6,190 nt of DNA from Lachnoclostridium sp. UBA739 (GTDB lineage Bacteria; Bacillota_A; Clostridia; Lachnospirales; Lachnospiraceae): assembly GCA_002297865.1 (NCBI GenBank), contig DBKX01000037.1, positions 1 to 6,190 of the forward strand. Direction: 5' to 3'. Shown piece by piece: positions 1 through 5,743 of this stretch (positions are counted from its first letter, which is position 1; each line of letters opens with the position of its first letter). The notes beneath the pieces are model-generated. The model had not been told where the DNA came from. It searched no databases and was given only the letters and a program-made list of their open reading frames with translations. Both the position numbers and the translations under genes were made by a program.

Positions 1-583
1 AAAACCAGGTAAAGTTGCAAGGTTAGTTGCCAGTGACTTAACAACGAAGAGCGTTACGTTACGATGGACAAAAGTGTCTAAGGCTGATGGTTATGAAATT
101 TATGCTTATGATAGTTCCAGAAAACAATATGTAAAAGCAGGGACAACTAATGCTTCCAATAATACTTTTACCGTAACAAAAATCAGTGGCAAAAAGTTAG
201 TTTCAGGAACAAAGTACAGTTTTAAAGTAAATGCGTATAAGACAGTTGATGGAAAGAAAGTTACAGGAGATTCTTCCGCAGTATTAAATACTGCAACAAG
301 ACCGTCCCAAACTAGATTAACAGTAAAAGCTGGAACTAATAAGGCGATACTTTCTTGGGAAAAAGTCAGAGGAGCAAAAGGATATGAAGTATATGCTTCA
401 ACAAGTAAGACAACTGGATTTAAACAGGTAAAGAACATTACAAGTCAATCCACTGTTCAATACACAAAAACAGGATTAAAGGCAAAGAAAACATATTACT
501 TCAAAGTGAAAGCTTATACAGTAGTAGATGGTAAGAAGATTCATAGTAGCTTTAGCAGTGTAAAATCTGTTAAAGTAAAATAG
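1..583 (+). CDS. C-terminal part of a secreted/surface protein with fibronectin type III-like repeats (5' end outside window)
   Basis: The reading frame (first full codon at base 2) is open to the left edge and stops with TAG at 581-583, so the gene is truncated by the window and 193 C-terminal residues are visible. The GTG at 74 is only an internal codon: the frame continues upstream without a stop and with the same repeat pattern (…TLRWTKVSKADGYEIY). Two tandem FnIII-like modules occupy about residues 4-101 and 102-193. They share the core Trp strand (LRWTKV / LSWEKV), a G-Y-E-[IV]-Y strand, and a YxFKVxAYxxVDGKK strand near the end of each module. The composition is Lys/Thr/Ser/Val-rich with no Cys and no membrane segment, sortase motif or choline-binding repeat at the C-terminus, which ends right after the second module. 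Such modules usually serve as spacer or binding domains in extracellular enzymes or cell-surface proteins of clostridia. The catalytic or anchoring part, if any, lies upstream, so the full function cannot be called. Confidence 0.85.
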   Translation, partial: KPGKVARLVASDLTTKSVTLRWTKVSKADGYEIYAYDSSRKQYVKAGTTNASNNTFTVTKISGKKLVSGTKYSFKVNAYKTVDGKKVTGDSSAVLNTATRPSQTRLTVKAGTNKAILSWEKVRGAKGYEVYASTSKTTGFKQVKNITSQSTVQYTKTGLKAKKTYYFKVKAYTVVDGKKIHSSFSSVKSVKVK

Positions 584-637
584 TGAATGGAAAGAGGCTT
601 CTTCTTAGGTTAGAGCATGACGTTATGCCAAATGTTT

Positions 638-674
638 TGAGATGTGATTCTATGAATCACACCTCATTTTTTTT
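638..674 (+). terminator. Rho-independent terminator of the FnIII-repeat gene
   Basis: The arm TGAGATGTGATTC (638-650) pairs with GAATCACACCTCA (654-666) around a 3-nt loop, giving a 13-position stem with one A·C mismatch, and is followed by eight T residues (667-674). It lies 55 bases after the FnIII gene stop. In the minus-strand transcript the mismatch becomes a G·U pair, so the hairpin also forms there, but that orientation is followed by CAAAAC and not a U-run. It is therefore called for the plus strand; no clear intrinsic terminator was found for the convergent phosphodiesterase gene. The rest of the 584-689 gap holds only a weak 4-bp hairpin (GCAT/ATGC near 615-628). Confidence 0.88.
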
Positions 675-689
675 GACTAGGAAAGTTTT

Positions 690-2612
690 TCATCCTTTTT
701 TATTCATCTCTTTTAAATAACGGATGATTTGATCTGCAGGAATTGGTTTGGAGTAGAAGTATCCTTGTAGATATTCACAGTCTAACTTGTCTAATATGTC
801 GACCATTTCCTGTGTTTCTACACCCTCCACAACAATTTTTTTATCAATTGACTTTATAGTTGCAATGAGCTGTCTAAGTACATTATAGCTTTTTGCATCT
901 TTCATAGCAGGCCAAAGAATGCTTTTATCAATTTTTACAATATGCAAAGGAAGTTTAATCAAATAATGGGTTGTAGAATACCCAGTTCCATAGTCATCCA
1001 TAGAGAAGGTGGAACCAGATTCAATGAGTCGCTCCATATTGCGAATGAGTTCACTTATATTGTGAGCCTGAGCAGTTTCTGTTATTTCAAAGTTCACTTG
1101 TGAAGGAGAGACGCCAAATTCATTCATAACCTCAAGTAAATCATTTGCTAGCATAGGGTTGTCACATTCCACGATAGAGAGATTATATTCCACATAGTCA
1201 ACGCCTAGAGATTTTATGTCATTATCGTGGATAAACTCACATACCTTACGAAATGCAATGGAACTGATGTCAATAATCATACCATTTTTCTCAGCAATCT
1301 GAATAAATTCATCAGGAGGGATAAAACCAAGTTTATCATCATTGAGACGAAGCAGGGCTTCTAATGAACGAATACACTTTGCTTCTAAGTCATAGATTGG
1401 CTGATAATATACTTCAAAAGAGTTCAGTTCAATGGCTTTCTTCATTGCATAGATGACTTGCTGTTCACGTTGCACAAGCTTCAGATATTTTCCAGTTGCA
1501 TAAGTAACTGTGTGGGATTTGTTCTTATTCATATCCGCAAAGGTATTATGTATTTCATCAATAATCTGCTGCCCGTTTTTGGCAAAAGCAGGTTCTTTGG
1601 CTAAACAGAAAATAGGAGTCAGTATTTCTAACCGACCATTCAAAGAAAACGGTTCACGAAAATGCTTCTGAATGGTTTGAATTACCTGGTTAACATCTGT
1701 TTGGCTACTGTCAAGAAACATAGCATAGCCAATATTATAAAGTGCATAAATATTATGTTTTCCAAAAGCCTTAAATAAAAATTGAGTAATACGCCTGTTA
1801 AGTGCTTCAACAGATTCTTGTCCTAATACCTGATCGATATAAGGGTATTCATTAATTGTAAATGATAAAACAGTAAACGGTTTTTTGTGTTCAAAGCAAT
1901 CAGCTGTTTTTTCAATAAATGCTCGGTTATTATAACATCCTACCGTCTTATCCAGATACATTTCATCGTTATCGCTCGAGATAAATAGAAAGAACAGAAA
2001 GATAGCGTTTGAAAATCCGGCTATTAAAACACGTGGATAGGCAATCTTTATGTAAAATGAAAAAATGGTCGTAATGAAAAGATAGCAGCAGGCTATTTTT
2101 AAATAAACATTGTTCAGGTTACGATTCCTAAATAAGGAGATCAGCGAATTCAGGATTAGGAAAATAAAAAGTGCAAACCATATAATTAAAATGATAAGTT
2201 GATGAGAAGCACTATTGGAACTAGAGTGAAACGTGCCGTTTGCTAATATTGTAATGATGGAAAACAGGAAAGCAGCTACAATAGATGTTATACCTACCAA
2301 TTTGTTCCAAAGACTTCGAACACCAGGATGAATCGTTTCTATTACAAAAAAATAAAATGTAATGAAGCCCCCTGTAAAATAAACAAGATGAATAAAAACT
2401 GTAAGTAAAAGAAGTGGGCGCGGGACATTAGGATGCTGGTAGAAAACATAGCACAAAGTCTCTGTTAAAGTGGACATAATACCTGTTACTAACATTACAT
2501 GAAATATTTTATTCTTCCTATTATGAAATATTTGTTTCATATGAAAGATTACATTGAGAGAAAGAATAAAAATAAATGCAGCAATGTTAAAGTCATAAAT
2601 ATAAGTTGACAT
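690..2612 (-). CDS. Membrane-anchored EAL-domain cyclic-di-GMP phosphodiesterase with degenerate GGDEF domain
   Basis: This is a 640-residue protein with three parts. Residues 1-213 contain about seven hydrophobic helices (roughly 8-28, 36-56, 66-92, 104-124, 137-162, 168-188, 193-213) and probably form a membrane sensory module I cannot assign to a named family. Residues about 218-385 are GGDEF-like in fold, but the signature position reads YNIGYAMF (292-299) and the metal-binding Asp region reads SFTINEY, so cyclase activity is not expected. Residues about 390-636 form a full EAL domain: YYQPI (Q404), EALLR (E418), YNLS (N477), EITET (E509), the DDYGTGYS motif starting at D539/D540, VKID (K560), VVEGVET (E596) and QGYFYSKP (Q616). 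These cover the residues the family needs for metal binding and catalysis, so hydrolysis of c-di-GMP to pGpG at the inner face of the membrane is the likely role. The start at 2612 is supported by a ribosome site and a promoter just upstream. The gene is monocistronic, convergent with the FnIII gene and divergent from the channel gene. Assignment as an EAL protein is very sure; activity and signal are inferred. Confidence 0.93.
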   Translation of the reverse strand: MSTYIYDFNIAAFIFILSLNVIFHMKQIFHNRKNKIFHVMLVTGIMSTLTETLCYVFYQHPNVPRPLLLLTVFIHLVYFTGGFITFYFFVIETIHPGVRSLWNKLVGITSIVAAFLFSIITILANGTFHSSSNSASHQLIILIIWFALFIFLILNSLISLFRNRNLNNVYLKIACCYLFITTIFSFYIKIAYPRVLIAGFSNAIFLFFLFISSDNDEMYLDKTVGCYNNRAFIEKTADCFEHKKPFTVLSFTINEYPYIDQVLGQESVEALNRRITQFLFKAFGKHNIYALYNIGYAMFLDSSQTDVNQVIQTIQKHFREPFSLNGRLEILTPIFCLAKEPAFAKNGQQIIDEIHNTFADMNKNKSHTVTYATGKYLKLVQREQQVIYAMKKAIELNSFEVYYQPIYDLEAKCIRSLEALLRLNDDKLGFIPPDEFIQIAEKNGMIIDISSIAFRKVCEFIHDNDIKSLGVDYVEYNLSIVECDNPMLANDLLEVMNEFGVSPSQVNFEITETAQAHNISELIRNMERLIESGSTFSMDDYGTGYSTTHYLIKLPLHIVKIDKSILWPAMKDAKSYNVLRQLIATIKSIDKKIVVEGVETQEMVDILDKLDCEYLQGYFYSKPIPADQIIRYLKEMNKKG

Positions 2613-2620
2613 ATGTATTT

Positions 2621-2629
2621 ATCACCGCC
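2621..2629 (-). promoter_or_regulatory. Ribosome binding site of the EAL phosphodiesterase gene
   Basis: Read on the minus strand this is GGCGGTGAT, an 8/9 match to GGAGGTGAT (complement of the 16S 3' tail), ending 8 bases before the ATG at 2612. It supports this start over any internal Met. Confidence 0.65.
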
Positions 2630-2652
2630 TCAATAAGTTTCTAGACCAATTA

Positions 2653-2681
2653 ATTATAACATGAAAAATGTAAAATAACAA
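2653..2681 (-). promoter_or_regulatory. Sigma-A-type promoter of the EAL phosphodiesterase gene
   Basis: On the minus strand a perfect -10 TATAAT (2653-2658) lies 17 bases from a -35 TTGTTA (2676-2681; 4 of 6 matches to TTGACA). Transcription would begin near 2646, giving a leader of only about 33 bases. That is too short for a riboswitch, so no c-di-GMP riboswitch is present ahead of this gene. Confidence 0.72.
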
Positions 2682-2698
2682 TGTAAAAAGACATTTTT
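2664..2698. repeat. Small AT-rich repeat cluster overlapping the -35 of the EAL gene promoter
   Basis: AATGTAAAA occurs twice as a direct repeat (2667-2675 and 2680-2688, 13-base period). AAAAATGT (2664-2671) and ACATTTTT (2691-2698) form 8-bp inverted arms around the -35 element (2676-2681). The placement would suit an operator, but the DNA is very AT-rich, so chance similarity is a real possibility. No known regulator motif was recognised. Confidence 0.3.
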
Positions 2699-2737
2699 TA
2701 GTAGGAAAAGATTGTACCTAGGATCGTGAAATAATAT

Positions 2738-2746
2738 TGATACAAT
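2738..2746 (+). promoter_or_regulatory. Possible extended -10 promoter of the channel gene
   Basis: TGATACAAT fits the extended -10 pattern TGnTATAAT with one mismatch. There is no good -35 at 16-18 bases upstream; TTGTAC (2712-2717) is too far from this -10, although it lies 17 bases from an alternative, poorer hexamer, TATTGA (2735-2740). Transcription from this element would begin near 2753, leaving a leader of about 28 bases before the ATG at 2781. Confidence 0.4.
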
Positions 2747-2770
2747 GGGAATATGATAAAGTATGGAAAA

Positions 2771-2776
2771 GAGGTG
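2771..2776 (+). promoter_or_regulatory. Ribosome binding site that fixes the channel start at 2781
   Basis: GAGGTG, preceded by AAAA, ends 4 bases before the ATG at 2781 (6 bases counted from GAGG). The alternative in-frame ATG at 2763 lies upstream of this site and has no comparable purine run at the right distance. Confidence 0.75.
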
Positions 2777-2780
2777 TTGT

Positions 2781-3686
2781 ATGAGTAAGATAGTGATTTA
2801 TGCCACAACAATTTTGGGGTTGCTTTTATATAGCAATTCCGTTGAAAATAAACGTGTCCCAATGAATCAAATGTTTCATTCGGTAACAGAAGCATATCAA
2901 GGTCTATTACAGTCGACTACTGGAATTGGGAAAATACTGGTTAAAATTGCCATTGGTACAACTATCGCCTTACTAGCAGTGTTTTCCTATCAACGCAGTC
3001 AATTGCTTTTAAATAACTCTTCACAGGAGCGTATTTTTTTGCTAATGGTTTTCATCTTGACTATTTTGCTAATTGCATTTTACTTTGTATTCGGTTTGCC
3101 GCTTTTGATTTTCTCCAAGATAGAGCGACTCATTAAAACCATTCACAAACGAAAGTTGTGCTTTAGTTTCCTTGTGACATCATATATTTTATTTGTATAT
3201 TCCTATTTTTTGTGGTGTGAAAAAGCAGTTATGGAATCTTGCGGAAAAGTGGTTTTAATCGGCCTTTTGGTATCTTATATTCTGAATATGAACATGCTGA
3301 TTCATATTAGCATGGAGCCAGTGAGCTGCTGTTTATGCAGATTTGGACAAAAGAAAAAAGTCGAGCAGAAATATCCACTGAAAGTAGTGTTAGCAGGTGC
3401 ACTTATTTTAATGATGCTTATTGTTTTGAATCTTTTCCTTGGTGTTGTTATGATTTCAAATTTATTTGAAAATGCGTATATTAATGTTGCTGCCTCAACA
3501 CCTGTTACAAGTCTTGATCTTTTATATTATACTGTTATTTCATTTACAACCATTGGATATGGAGAAATTGTTCCACAGAGATTAGAAAGCAAAGTTATGG
3601 CAATTCTAATAGCATATACGAGCGTTATGTGCCTTGTCATATTTGTTAGTGCTATCTTAGCATTAAAAGATAAGCTTAGTGGATAA
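2781..3686 (+). CDS. Potassium-channel-like membrane protein (C-terminal pore domain, Ion_trans_2 type)
   Basis: The call is 301 residues from the ATG at 2781, chosen for its GAGGTG site; starting at 2763 would add only MEKRCC. Hydrophobic helices are seen at about 3-18, 53-71, 84-112, 126-145, 156-178 and 201-224. A re-entrant pore stretch follows at about 245-266 with the selectivity-filter motif TTIGYGE (residues 256-262, bases 3546-3566), then a last helix at about 271-294. The final helix-pore-helix unit is the two-helix potassium channel module; TIGYG is the K+-selective filter of the family. The protein ends seven residues after the last helix, so no RCK/TrkA-N, cyclic-nucleotide or other ligand domain is present, and no Arg/Lys-repeat voltage-sensor helix is evident. 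A juxtamembrane loop carries a CCLC cluster (C183, C184, C186) followed by a basic stretch (GQKKK). Transport of K+ across the cytoplasmic membrane is inferred from the filter alone. The gene appears to be alone, with no obvious terminator before the iron-operon promoter. Confidence 0.85.
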   Translation: MSKIVIYATTILGLLLYSNSVENKRVPMNQMFHSVTEAYQGLLQSTTGIGKILVKIAIGTTIALLAVFSYQRSQLLLNNSSQERIFLLMVFILTILLIAFYFVFGLPLLIFSKIERLIKTIHKRKLCFSFLVTSYILFVYSYFLWCEKAVMESCGKVVLIGLLVSYILNMNMLIHISMEPVSCCLCRFGQKKKVEQKYPLKVVLAGALILMMLIVLNLFLGVVMISNLFENAYINVAASTPVTSLDLLYYTVISFTTIGYGEIVPQRLESKVMAILIAYTSVMCLVIFVSAILALKDKLSG

Positions 3687-3719
3687 GAGTAGAAAAATGT
3701 GGAAAACAAGAAATATAAG

Positions 3720-3748
3720 TTGACACAGAATGTAAGCTTATGTATAAT
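3720..3748 (+). promoter_or_regulatory. Consensus sigma-A promoter of the iron-uptake operon
   Basis: A perfect TTGACA (3720-3725) and perfect TATAAT (3743-3748) are separated by 17 bases. Transcription would begin near 3755, about 50 bases before the ATG of the binding-protein gene. An intrinsically strong promoter next to a Fur box is the expected arrangement for a gene set that is off in iron-replete cells and highly expressed when iron is scarce. Confidence 0.9.
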
Positions 3749-3760
3749 CATCTACGGTAA

Positions 3761-3775
3761 TGAGAACGATTATCA
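3761..3775 (+). promoter_or_regulatory. Fur box (ferric uptake regulator operator)
   Basis: TGAGAACGATTATCA matches the 7-1-7 Fur consensus TGATAATnATTATCA at 12 of 14 defined positions. The overlapping 19-mer at 3756-3774 matches the classical Fur box at 15 of 19. It starts 12 bases after the -10, at about +6 to +20, where a bound repressor would block promoter clearance. A weaker partial match (ATAATCAT, 3744-3751) overlaps the -10 itself. Identification rests on motif plus the siderophore-type transporter genes downstream; the fur gene is not in the window. Confidence 0.85.
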
Positions 3776-3804
3776 ATGAAAAATAGAACAATGAGGTTAA
3801 CAAC

Positions 3805-4755
3805 ATGAAAAAAAGAATATTTGCAGCCGTAATGGCTTGTGTATTTATGTTAGGCGCAGCAGGCTGTTCTAACAATAAAGATAATAAACAACAGCCGCAA
3901 GAAGCGGAAACAAGAGTTATAACAGATGCCAATGGAGAGGTGACAATTCCAGCTGCTCCCAAAAGAATTGTAGATCTAAGTGGTAATAGTGATACCTTGG
4001 CTTTACTAGGCTTTCAGGTAGTGGGAACCTGTAACTCGGATGCATACGATTATACTAAGTTCCCTAGTTATTTAGAAGAAACATTAAAGGGTGCTTTGAT
4101 ACTTGGATATAGCATGAGTGAAACAGTAGATATTGAATCTGTCATAGCACTTGAACCAGATTTAATCGTAATCTCTAAGACACAGGAAAAATCTTATACT
4201 CAATTAAGTGAAATCGCCCCAACTATCATGATTGAACTTGCACAGATGGACTGGAAAGAAGATTTCATGAAAGTTGCTGCGCTTATGGATAGAGAAGATG
4301 TTGCAAAGAAGTGGTTAGCGGACTATGAAGCCAAAGCAAAAGAATTAGGTAATGAAGTTAAGAGTTATATGGGTGAAGATGCCACATACTTGTCTTTCTT
4401 AGCTAGTTATGGCTCTATCTTTGTGTTTGATGGTGCAGGTTTAGGAAGCTTTATGTATGAAGACTTAGGATTAGCAAGACCAGAAAATCTGCCAGAGCAG
4501 GAAAATGTCTCTCTTCCGGTTGTTACTTTGGAAGGGTTAGCAGAGATTGAAGCGGATTATTTAATCGGAGTTGGCACAGATGAAGATATACAGACATTAG
4601 AAAAATCATCTATCTGGACAAGCATGGAAAATGTAAAAAATAACAAGTACAAAATGTTGCCTTCAAGTCCTTACTTTAATCAAGGATACAGCCCAGTTGG
4701 CAGACAGCTCTTAATAGAAGAAGTGCGTTCTTATATTGATGAACTTACAAAATAA
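3805..4755 (+). CDS. Iron-chelate (siderophore-type) ABC transporter substrate-binding lipoprotein
   Basis: This 316-residue protein is the extracellular receptor of an ABC importer, expected to capture a ferric siderophore or similar chelate and deliver it to the permease pair encoded next. It has a basic N-terminus (MKKR), a hydrophobic helix and a lipobox ending AAGC, with lipidation expected at C21. A short polar Asn/Lys/Gln-rich linker follows, then a two-lobed periplasmic-binding (FecB/FhuD-type, Peripla_BP_2) fold. Family features seen are the lobe-1 strand TIPAAPKRIVDLSG, the VDIESVIALEPDLIVIS motif with E111, and the lobe-2 TLEGLAEIEADYLIGV motif with E243. The two acidic residues fit the pattern of surface Glu that dock onto permease Arg in this family. 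Length is normal. A GAGG ribosome site (3793-3796) precedes the ATG by 8 bases. The gene is first in the operon, behind a Fur-box promoter. The exact ligand cannot be told from sequence; a heme or cobalamin role is less likely given the Fur control and FhuD-like motifs but is not excluded. Confidence 0.92.
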   Translation: MKKRIFAAVMACVFMLGAAGCSNNKDNKQQPQEAETRVITDANGEVTIPAAPKRIVDLSGNSDTLALLGFQVVGTCNSDAYDYTKFPSYLEETLKGALILGYSMSETVDIESVIALEPDLIVISKTQEKSYTQLSEIAPTIMIELAQMDWKEDFMKVAALMDREDVAKKWLADYEAKAKELGNEVKSYMGEDATYLSFLASYGSIFVFDGAGLGSFMYEDLGLARPENLPEQENVSLPVVTLEGLAEIEADYLIGVGTDEDIQTLEKSSIWTSMENVKNNKYKMLPSSPYFNQGYSPVGRQLLIEEVRSYIDELTK

Positions 4756-5743
4756 CTCCAATAAGAAAAAAGCATTCGTTTTAGCATTTGCATGCTTTGT
4801 GCTGGCAGCCATTGGGCTGGTAGCTGCTATCGCATGGGGAACAAAAAATATATCGCTTACAGTCATTTGGGACAGTTTCTTCCGTTATGATGAGTCGCTT
4901 GATATGCAGCTTATCCGTAATGGAAGACTGCCTAGAGCTGTTTCTACCGCCCTAGTAGGCGGTTTTCTTGGTATTACGGGAGCTATGATGCAGGGGGTTA
5001 CTAGAAATCCCATTGCGGAGCCTTCCATGATGGGCATTACCCAGGGGGCTACCTTAGCAATCGCTATTGTTTCTGTAAATCAGAATCTGTACGGATTATT
5101 TGGTACAACCTTAGCTGCACTTTTTGGGGCATGCGTAAGCGGTTTATTAGTTTTGTTCTTTAGTATGCAAAATGCCAGAAATATGAATATTTCACGACTA
5201 TTATTAGCGGGAACCGCATTAAGTACATTTTTCATTTCCCTTGCATCTGCAATTGCCCTGTTAAACAATAAATTACAGAATCTAGCATTCTGGGTAGCAG
5301 GTGGATTCAGAAGCGTTACATGGGATAGTGTGTGGCTTCTTGTAATTGTGGGAACAGTGGGAACTATCTTAGCCCTTCTTCTTGCAAAACACATTAATAT
5401 AGTAAGTCTCGGAGAAGACGTCGCAATTGGTCTCGGAGAAAATCCAGTGAAAATCCGCATACTTACTTTGCTATTATTAATTCCAATTTGTGCGGTATGT
5501 GTCAGTGTGTCAGGAAATATTGCATTTGTGGGATTAATTGTACCAAGTATCACTCGAAGAATCGTGGGAGTGGATTACCGTTTGATTATACCAGTTTCTT
5601 TCTTTATGGGAAGTGCACTGGTTGTATGGGCTGACGTTGGTGCTAGACTTATTAATGCTCCATATGAAACACCAGTGGGACTGTTTACTTCTTTAATGGG
5701 AGTTCCGTTCTTCTTGTGGATGGTACGAAAGGAGAATGGCTAA
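4739..5743 (+). CDS. Iron-chelate ABC transporter permease, FecCD family (first subunit)
   Basis: This is a 334-residue polytopic membrane protein that would form one half of the transmembrane channel of the importer. I chose the ATG at 4739; the frame also opens at a TTG one codon earlier. The gene overlaps the end of the binding-protein gene by 17 bases and has only a weak ribosome site (AGAAGAAG around 4717-4723), so translation coupled to the upstream gene is likely. Family hallmarks in order: a basic N-terminus then helix 1; RLPRAVSTALVGGFLGITGA; the TRNPIAEPSMMGITQGA motif; SRLLLAGTALS; FWVAGGFRS; the cytoplasmic coupling region SLGEDVAIGLGENP, which contacts the ATPase in BtuC-like transporters; GNIAFVGLIVPSITRRIVG; and the C-terminal TPVGLFTSLMGVPFFLWMVRK. 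The usual His of the VPHI motif is Ser here (VPSITRR). Length is typical for the family, and it is intact. It is co-transcribed under the Fur-box promoter and followed at once by the second permease gene. Confidence 0.94.
   Translation: MNLQNNSNKKKAFVLAFACFVLAAIGLVAAIAWGTKNISLTVIWDSFFRYDESLDMQLIRNGRLPRAVSTALVGGFLGITGAMMQGVTRNPIAEPSMMGITQGATLAIAIVSVNQNLYGLFGTTLAALFGACVSGLLVLFFSMQNARNMNISRLLLAGTALSTFFISLASAIALLNNKLQNLAFWVAGGFRSVTWDSVWLLVIVGTVGTILALLLAKHINIVSLGEDVAIGLGENPVKIRILTLLLLIPICAVCVSVSGNIAFVGLIVPSITRRIVGVDYRLIIPVSFFMGSALVVWADVGARLINAPYETPVGLFTSLMGVPFFLWMVRKENG
5728..5734 (+). promoter_or_regulatory. Ribosome binding site of the second permease gene
   Basis: AAAGGAG lies inside the 3' end of the first permease gene, 8 bases before the ATG at 5743. 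It is a strong site and confirms this start. Confidence 0.85.

Noticed and set aside
106..438. Minus-strand open frame of 110 codons opposite the FnIII-repeat gene
   Set aside because: It is a shadow of the well-supported plus-strand gene, with no ribosome site and no recognisable family.
2613..2652. Possible c-di-GMP riboswitch ahead of the EAL phosphodiesterase gene
   Set aside because: The predicted leader is only about 33 bases and shows no conserved GEMM-like structure.
2698..2895. Minus-strand open frame of 65 codons across the channel start and the divergent region
   Set aside because: It overlaps the channel promoter, ribosome site and coding start, has no ribosome site of its own and resembles no protein I know.
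3687..3719. Terminator after the channel gene
   Set aside because: No stem followed by a T-run is present; only short AT-rich matches. Read-through into the iron operon cannot be excluded.
3738..3962. Minus-strand open frame of 74 codons over the Fur box and the start of the binding-protein gene
   Set aside because: It runs opposite the operon promoter and the lipoprotein signal sequence; the hydrophobic look comes from the complement of that coding sequence.
690..4755. A combined signalling system linking c-di-GMP, the channel and iron uptake
   Set aside because: The genes are on different strands or have separate promoters, and no shared motif or overlap links them; adjacency alone is not enough.
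5080..5553. Minus-strand open frame of 157 codons inside the first permease gene
   Set aside because: It lies fully opposite a complete FecCD permease with family motifs; no independent start signal or domain.
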